The notes below the pieces were generated by a model. That model did no database searches and was not told the DNA's origin. It was given only the letters and a program-made list of their open reading frames with translations. A program made the position numbers and the translations under genes. Shown piece by piece: positions 6,543 to 10,367 of a DNA stretch of 10,367 bases; the first letter of the stretch is position 1, and each line of letters starts with the position of its first letter. Source of the stretch: Candidatus Nealsoniibacteriota bacterium (lineage in GTDB: Bacteria > Patescibacteriota > Minisyncoccia > Minisyncoccales > CSSED10-335); assembly GCA_003557585.1 (NCBI GenBank), contig PWOE01000145.1, positions 1-10,367 of the forward strand. The letters are read 5' to 3'.

Positions 6543-8054
6543 TTGACTTTAGAATTTATTACGCATGCATTCAGTCAATTACTGGTGATTCAAAATATCA
6601 TATATATGGTCATAGGTGTATCGATTGGAATGTTTATCGGCGCAATGCCGGGATTAACTGTAACTCTTGGTCTCGCCCTTGTTCTGCCATTTACATTCGG
6701 TATGTCAGCGACAGAAGGAATCATTTTGCTTACTGGTGTTTATTGTGCCGGTACGTATTCAGGTGCGATGACAGCAATTTTAATTAACACTCCTGGCACA
6801 CCATCATCGGTGACAACTGCATGGGATGGTTACCCTCTGACGCAACAGGGAAGAGCGGCGGAAGCTTTACGAGCCGCACTCTATGCATCTGTTATAGGTG
6901 GGCTGATTAGTGGTCTGTTTCTCTTGTTTTTCGCTCCACAGGTTGCTAAAATCGCATTACGTTTCGGTCCACCGGAGATGTTTTCCCTTACGTTTGTTGG
7001 TTTGACAGTTATTGCCCGTGTCAGTGGTAAATCTCCCACTAAAGGACTTATTGCAGCAGCATTTGGTCTCTTGTTTGCTACTGTCGGGATTGACACCGTT
7101 TCAGGTGTACTACGGTTTAATTTTGGAATGTCTTTTCTTGCTGCAGGCTTCGATGTTATTCCGGCCTGTATCGGTCTCTTTGCCATCGCTGAAATTTTTT
7201 CCCAGATTGAGAAGGGGTCAAAAGAGTTGGCACCGGAAGTGCCTGATGCGATCAAAGGCCATGGAGATTACACATGGAGAAAGCTGTTTAAAAACAAGAT
7301 TCTATTGATTAAATCCAGTCTTATTGGCGTGATCGTTGGAGCAATTCCGGGAACAGGTGGCAGTGTGGCTTCCTTTATCGCCTATGACGAAGCCAAGCGG
7401 GTTTCGAAAGAACCAGAACTTTATGGACACGGAAGTCTGGAAGCTATCGCTGCTTCAGAATCGTCTAACAATGGAGTTACTGGTGGTTCGCTGATTCCAA
7501 CATTTACCCTTGGAATCCCGGGAAATTCGGGTACCGCCATATACCTGGGAGCACTGATGATTCATGGTTTAACGCCCGGACCTCAATTGTTCAGATTTCA
7601 AGGTGAAATGATGTACACAGTTTTTCTTGCATTTTTCGTCGTAAATATTATTATGCTGTTCCTGGGACTACTTGCATGTCGATGGGCGGTACATATTCTT
7701 AAAATCCCTCCGGCCATTCTTTATCCTGTCGTTCTTGCTTTCTGCTTGGTAGGTGGTTATGCTAATGCAGGTACATTAACAGGTGTTGGTGTCAGTTTAT
7801 TCTTTGGTGTGCTTGGGTATTTTATGCTGAGAAATGGTTATCCGCCGGCACCGATGGTGATTGCACTCATTCTTGGACCAAAAGTTGAAGAATCATTACG
7901 ACAATCGTTAATTCTTTCGGACGGCGATTATTCAATATTTTTTACAAGACCGATTTCTTTGATGTTCTTGTTCATTGTTGTACTAACAACGGTGGTTCCC
8001 ATCATAAAGAACACAGGAGTGCTGAAGAATATTGCTTTACCATGGAGTAAATAA
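6543..8054 (+). CDS. TctA-family large membrane subunit of the TTT transporter (TTG start)
   Basis: The large permease subunit, 503 residues from the TTG at 6543, a normal length for TctA, with roughly ten to twelve hydrophobic segments. Family signatures are GAMPGLT (33-39), INTPGTPSS (81-89) followed by the Asp-Gly-Tyr at 95-97, GAIPGTGG (266-273) with YDEAKR (281-286), and ASESSNN (304-310). TTG 6543 is preceded by AAGGTGAG (6531-6538), a good anti-SD match, and gives an N-terminus (LTLEFITHAF) like other TctA proteins. The in-frame ATG at 6420 lies inside tctB and would add an unrelated 41-residue tail. With TctB it forms the inner-membrane channel, probably driven by an ion gradient. Confidence 0.94.
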   Translation: MTLEFITHAFSQLLVIQNIIYMVIGVSIGMFIGAMPGLTVTLGLALVLPFTFGMSATEGIILLTGVYCAGTYSGAMTAILINTPGTPSSVTTAWDGYPLTQQGRAAEALRAALYASVIGGLISGLFLLFFAPQVAKIALRFGPPEMFSLTFVGLTVIARVSGKSPTKGLIAAAFGLLFATVGIDTVSGVLRFNFGMSFLAAGFDVIPACIGLFAIAEIFSQIEKGSKELAPEVPDAIKGHGDYTWRKLFKNKILLIKSSLIGVIVGAIPGTGGSVASFIAYDEAKRVSKEPELYGHGSLEAIAASESSNNGVTGGSLIPTFTLGIPGNSGTAIYLGALMIHGLTPGPQLFRFQGEMMYTVFLAFFVVNIIMLFLGLLACRWAVHILKIPPAILYPVVLAFCLVGGYANAGTLTGVGVSLFFGVLGYFMLRNGYPPAPMVIALILGPKVEESLRQSLILSDGDYSIFFTRPISLMFLFIVVLTTVVPIIKNTGVLKNIALPWSK

Positions 8055-8090
8055 GGTTTTCATACCTGAACAGTTTACAGAAAGCAGTCA

Positions 8091-8119
8091 TTACTAAATG
8101 CCCAGTTTTGTGGTATGAT
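8091..8119 (+). promoter_or_regulatory. Candidate extended -10 promoter of the IclR-family gene
   Basis: TATGAT (8114-8119) is preceded by TGG (8111-8113), giving an extended -10 element. A weak TTACTA (8091-8096) sits 17 bp upstream. This would give the regulator its own transcript in addition to read-through from tctA. The non-used ATG at 8115 lies within the -10 box, which supports the later start at 8175. Confidence 0.45.
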
Positions 8120-8127
8120 TGACTCAG

Positions 8128-8143
8128 CAGATAAACTAATCTG
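8128..8143 (+). promoter_or_regulatory. Inverted repeat downstream of the regulator promoter, possible autoregulatory operator
   Basis: A perfect 5-bp inverted repeat, CAGAT (8128-8132) and ATCTG (8139-8143), with a 6-bp centre, lies about 10 bp after the -10 box. IclR regulators often repress their own genes. The sequence does not resemble the ATGAAACTAT boxes, so autoregulation by the same protein is uncertain. Confidence 0.25.
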
Positions 8144-8174
8144 TAATGTAATATTCAGTAAAAGGAGAATGTCT

Positions 8175-8945
8175 ATGAAAGATACCATAAATACGGTGCA
8201 GTCAGTGGATCGAACCATTGGAATTCTTGAACTTCTTTCAATTCATCAAGAAGGAATCGGTTTAACTGAACTCAGTCAAAAAATGGAGTTACATAAAAGC
8301 ACAGCTCATCGTTTGCTTTTAACTCTTATTGTCCATGGTTTTGTACATCAGAACGAACAAACCCAACGATATCATTTGACTTTGAAAATGTATGAGTTGG
8401 GCACCCGTGTAGTCGATGGATTGGATTTAAGAAGGTCTGCCAGACCTTATTTGGAGAAGCTCAGAGATCTGACGAACGAAGTGGTGCATCTGGTGATTCC
8501 TGACGGCACAGATATCGTGTACATTGATAAGATGGAATCAGACAACAACATTCGTATGCACTCCCGTATCGGTGCCAGAAGTCCTTTATACAGTACCTCT
8601 GCAGGGAAAGCAATGCTGGCCTTTATGCCGGAGTCTAAAGTGAAGGAAATCTGGGACAACAGTACGATTATTCAGAGAACCCCAAATACCGTCACCGAAT
8701 ATAACGATTTACTTAAAGTACTCGAAAAGGTGAGGAATGACGGGTATGCCCTGGATGAAGAAGAAAACGAACCTGGTATCCGCTGTATCGGTGCACCTGT
8801 TTTTACATATAACGGTGATGTGGTAGGTGCAGTCAGTATATCAGGACCAACATTGAGAGTAACGCATGAAACCATAGAAACTTTTAAGACGCATATCTTG
8901 AAGTACAGCATTCTCATATCTAGAGAAATGGGCTACCACAACTAA
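8175..8945 (+). CDS. IclR-family transcriptional regulator (KdgR-like)
   Basis: A 256-residue regulator. The N-terminal winged helix-turn-helix is at about 9-70, with the recognition region LSQKMELHKSTAHRLLLTL. The C-terminal IclR effector domain is at about 85-250, with the conserved RIGARSPLYSTSAGKAMLA and GYALDEEENEPGIRCIGAPV stretches. The ATG at 8175 is chosen because AAAGGAG (8161-8167) lies 7 nt upstream and the protein begins with the normal IclR N-terminus (NTVQSVDRTIGILELL). The ATG at 8169 is too close to the ribosome binding site, and 8115 lies in the promoter. As the last gene of a KDG pathway cluster it most likely senses KDG or a related keto-acid and controls the upstream promoters, as KdgR does in enterobacteria. 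The ligand and the direction of control are inferred. Confidence 0.93.
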   Translation: MKDTINTVQSVDRTIGILELLSIHQEGIGLTELSQKMELHKSTAHRLLLTLIVHGFVHQNEQTQRYHLTLKMYELGTRVVDGLDLRRSARPYLEKLRDLTNEVVHLVIPDGTDIVYIDKMESDNNIRMHSRIGARSPLYSTSAGKAMLAFMPESKVKEIWDNSTIIQRTPNTVTEYNDLLKVLEKVRNDGYALDEEENEPGIRCIGAPVFTYNGDVVGAVSISGPTLRVTHETIETFKTHILKYSILISREMGYHN

Positions 8946-8977
8946 TCACGGTGGTCTTATAGGCATAGAATCTTAAC

Positions 8978-9007
8978 AGCCTCTGCAAAATGCAGGGGCT
9001 CTTGTTT
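8978..9007 (+). terminator. Rho-independent terminator after the regulator gene
   Basis: AGCCTCTGC (8978-8986) pairs with GCAGGGGCT (8992-9000) over 9 bp with one G-U pair and a 5-nt AAAAT loop. A T-rich tail, CTTGTTTGTT, follows. It closes the uronate cluster and separates it from the next unit. Confidence 0.85.
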
Positions 9008-9085
9008 GTTATGCGAAAAACTATCGTCTAGAAGAGGGTTTACGTACAGATAAATAGAACTTGCTATTCTCGTGAGAAAGGCGCA

Positions 9086-9094
9086 TGCTATAAT
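9086..9094 (+). promoter_or_regulatory. Extended -10 promoter of the riboswitch transcript
   Basis: TGCTATAAT is an extended -10 element with a perfect -10 box (9089-9094). The best -35 at usual spacing is weak (TTCTCG, 9067-9072), as is common for extended -10 promoters. Transcription would begin near 9101, about 18 nt before the riboswitch aptamer. Positions 9008-9085 contain no other recognisable feature. Confidence 0.65.
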
Positions 9095-9117
9095 TGAAAA
9101 AAAGATATCAAATGAAA

Positions 9118-9210
9118 ACTTTTACGATAAGGGCAAACCATCCGAAAGGGTGGGACGCAAAACTACAGGGTCTTCTGTTGTTAGACAGGTGGCAGCCGGT
9201 TACCGAAAGG
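9118..9210 (+). ncRNA. Class I cyclic-di-GMP riboswitch (GEMM-I)
   Basis: The stretch matches the GEMM-I aptamer closely. The core AGGGCAAACC is at 9130-9139. P2 is CCATCC/GGGTGG (9138-9143 with 9148-9153), capped by a GAAA tetraloop at 9144-9147. GGGACGCAAA follows at 9152-9161. P3 pairs CTAC with GTGG and GTCT with AGAC (9163-9192). The closing segment GCAGCCGGTTACCG is at 9192-9205. Mapped to the Vibrio Vc2 aptamer, the ligand-contacting G20 is G9132, the intercalating A47 is A9159 and C92 is C9203, and the tertiary pair C44-G83 is C9156-G9195. G rather than A at position 20 favours c-di-GMP over cyclic AMP-GMP. A short P1 can form between CTTTT (9119-9123) and GAAAG (9205-9209). Confidence 0.93.
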
Positions 9211-9334
9211 AGTTTTTTTTATACAATAAATCATAGAAACCAGAAGCGAAAATACCTGGGTAATAAAAAGCACAGTATTTTGGGATTCGTGGCGCGACGG
9301 AAATTGAAAAATCAGAAAAATAGGAGTGTTTGAA
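9211..9334 (+). promoter_or_regulatory. Riboswitch expression platform / leader of the surface-protein gene
   Basis: A run of eight T (9213-9220) begins just after the P1 3' strand, so the folded aptamer could itself favour termination. An AAAATAC/GTATTTT inverted repeat (9249-9255 and 9275-9281) has a 19-nt loop and no good U-tract. TTACC (9200-9204), which contains the ligand-contacting C9203, can pair with GGTAA (9259-9263), a possible alternative fold excluding ligand. The switching mechanism cannot be settled by eye. AGGAG at 9322-9326 precedes the ATG at 9335. Confidence 0.4.
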
Positions 9335-10252
9335 ATGTTAAAGAAAATGAAATATGGAAATCTCAGTTGCCGATGAGCAACCTATTTCAGTGGTACCCAT
9401 ATTGCCCGATAACCAAAATGCGGGAGTCACCGGGTATTTTAATCTTTTAGTAAACTCAGGTGATAAGCAGACCATTTACATGCAAATTACAAATAATAAA
9501 AAAGAAAACATTGTGATAGCCTTGGCACCAGCTAATGCTTATACCCGTCCTACCGGGGGAATATTCTATTCTGAAGAAATCGACTCTCCGGAGACGATTA
9601 TCGTGGGAGGGGTATTGATTAGTGAAATAGGACCTGCAAGTGAAGATATCGAAGTAGAAACTGAAAAAGATGAAGCAAAATTTAAAGTGATCACAAAAAA
9701 TGTTTTTGCAGCAGCCATTCAACTTGATTTCCCCGAGCAGGCAACACCGGTATTTTCATTTGGAAACGCGGGCTTTAATCCCGTCGGGCCAAACGTCTTT
9801 ATTGCGATGCGTAACGATGCCCCAATGATTCAAAGGGAGGTCTTCGGAGAGTATCAAGTGACAGACAAAGATGGACAAGAAGTTTTTTCAGGTTTGTTTG
9901 AACCCATAAGCATGGCGCCCAAAACCCAAATGAATTTTCCTATGCACTGGGATAGCTCTGTACTGGAGCCCGGAGAATACACTCTTTCCATTGCTGCCAA
10001 TGTAGTGGGAGAAGAAATCGTTGCAGTAGAGCGCTTCAATATCGACAAAACCACAGTTGAAACCTATGCTGAAAGAACCAATCAACCAAAAATCAGGTGG
10101 CTTTTGTAGTGGAGCTATATGAGATTAACCAGAATGGGATTGCTGCAAATTTCTTACTTGTGGTGACGCCTTTGGAAAGATACAATAAAAGAAAAATAAG
10201 AAACCGGGAAATCGATGCAATAAAAACCGACCCTCCGTTGTTAAAGTATTGA
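9335..10252 (+). pseudogene. WxL-interacting-type surface protein (DUF916/DUF3324-like), apparently degraded
   Basis: The recognisable body is the reading frame 9354-10109. Its residues 10-125 resemble the peptidoglycan-binding domain of WxL-interacting proteins (ISVVPILPDNQ, GYFNLLV, QTIYMQITNN, VGGVLISE). Residues 126-230 resemble the DUF3324 domain (VFIAMRNDAP, EPISMAPKTQMNFPMHWD, LEPGEYTLSI). Three defects are visible. First, the well-placed start (ATG 9335, AGGAG 8 nt upstream) reads only MLKKMKYGNLSCR before a stop at 9374-9376, while the body frame begins with ISVA-DEQ, which looks like a signal-peptide cleavage region. Second, the domain jumps from DSPE to TIIVGGVLISE near 9594, about 35 residues shorter than family members. 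Third, the body stops at 10107-10109 (TAG), and a plausible basic cytoplasmic tail (NKRKIRNREIDAIKTD) continues in another frame to the TGA at 10250. The intact protein would be a wall-attached, membrane-anchored adhesion factor. Family assignment is from memory of the pattern. Confidence 0.7.
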
Positions 10253-10264
10253 AAGGAGATTCCG

Positions 10265-10367
10265 ATGATCCTTTTCGCCGCGATTTTCGACAACAGCACC
10301 ACAGAACCGGTAAAACCGAATACAGAAGAAATTGACGAAGGACTTTTTCAACGGATCGGAGAGGATG
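10265..10367 (+). CDS. Partial gene of unknown function, start only; possible exported surface protein
   Basis: The ATG at 10265 follows AAAGGAG (10252-10258) with a 6-nt spacer. The frame stays open for 34 codons to the window end. It begins MILFAAIFDNSTTEPVKP and continues acidic and hydrophilic. The hydrophobic stretch ILFAAIF is too short for a full signal peptide, and DNSTTEP looks like the start of a mature exported protein, so the signal peptide may be truncated. It lies 12 nt after the preceding degraded gene, probably in the same WxL-type locus. I do not recognise the product. Confidence 0.5.
   Translation, partial: MILFAAIFDNSTTEPVKPNTEEIDEGLFQRIGED

Noticed and set aside
9094..9333. 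79-codon open frame with a TTG start
   Set aside because: It overlaps the -10 box and the entire c-di-GMP riboswitch, has no ribosome binding site, and its translation resembles no protein I know.

Overview
The window looks like a low-to-moderate GC Gram-positive chromosome (Bacillota, probably a Bacillaceae-like or related lineage). The evidence is strong AGGAGG-type ribosome binding sites, SigA-type promoters, a solute-binding lipoprotein with a lipobox, and a remnant of a WxL-type cell-surface locus. The very acidic linker of the lipoprotein would fit a halophilic or alkaliphilic organism, but this is only a hint. All supported genes are on the + strand.

Positions 1-8945 form one catabolic regulon for 4-deoxy-5-keto-uronates, the monomers released from pectin, glycosaminoglycans or similar polyuronides after lyase cleavage. 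The order is: a YiaK/2,3-diketogulonate-reductase-like oxidoreductase with its own promoter (233-1234); KDPG aldolase (1363-2022); KDG kinase (2075-3097); KduD (3131-3886); KduI (3909-4745); a tripartite tricarboxylate-type (TTT) transporter made of TctC-like lipoprotein (4878-5894), TctB-like (6037-6522) and TctA-like (6543-8054) subunits; and an IclR-family regulator (8175-8945), closed by a rho-independent terminator. KduI, KduD, KdgK and Eda together convert 5-keto-4-deoxyuronate to pyruvate plus glyceraldehyde 3-phosphate. The window has no polysaccharide lyase, unsaturated glucuronyl hydrolase or ABC/PTS transporter, so the TTT system is the natural candidate importer of a monomeric keto-uronate. 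The promoters of the oxidoreductase and of the aldolase-led operon share a 13-bp sequence (12 of 13 identical) at or just after the -10 box, a good candidate operator for the IclR regulator.

Positions 8946-10367 are a separate unit. An extended -10 promoter is followed by a well-conserved class I cyclic-di-GMP (GEMM-I) riboswitch aptamer at about 9118-9210. Downstream is a WxL-interacting-type surface protein gene (DUF916/DUF3324-like) that looks broken: its signal peptide is interrupted by a frame change, its first domain lacks a central stretch, and its C-terminal membrane tail lies in another frame. The start of a further gene (10265 to the window end) also has a shortened signal-peptide-like N-terminus. 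This suggests a c-di-GMP-controlled adhesion/surface locus in decay.
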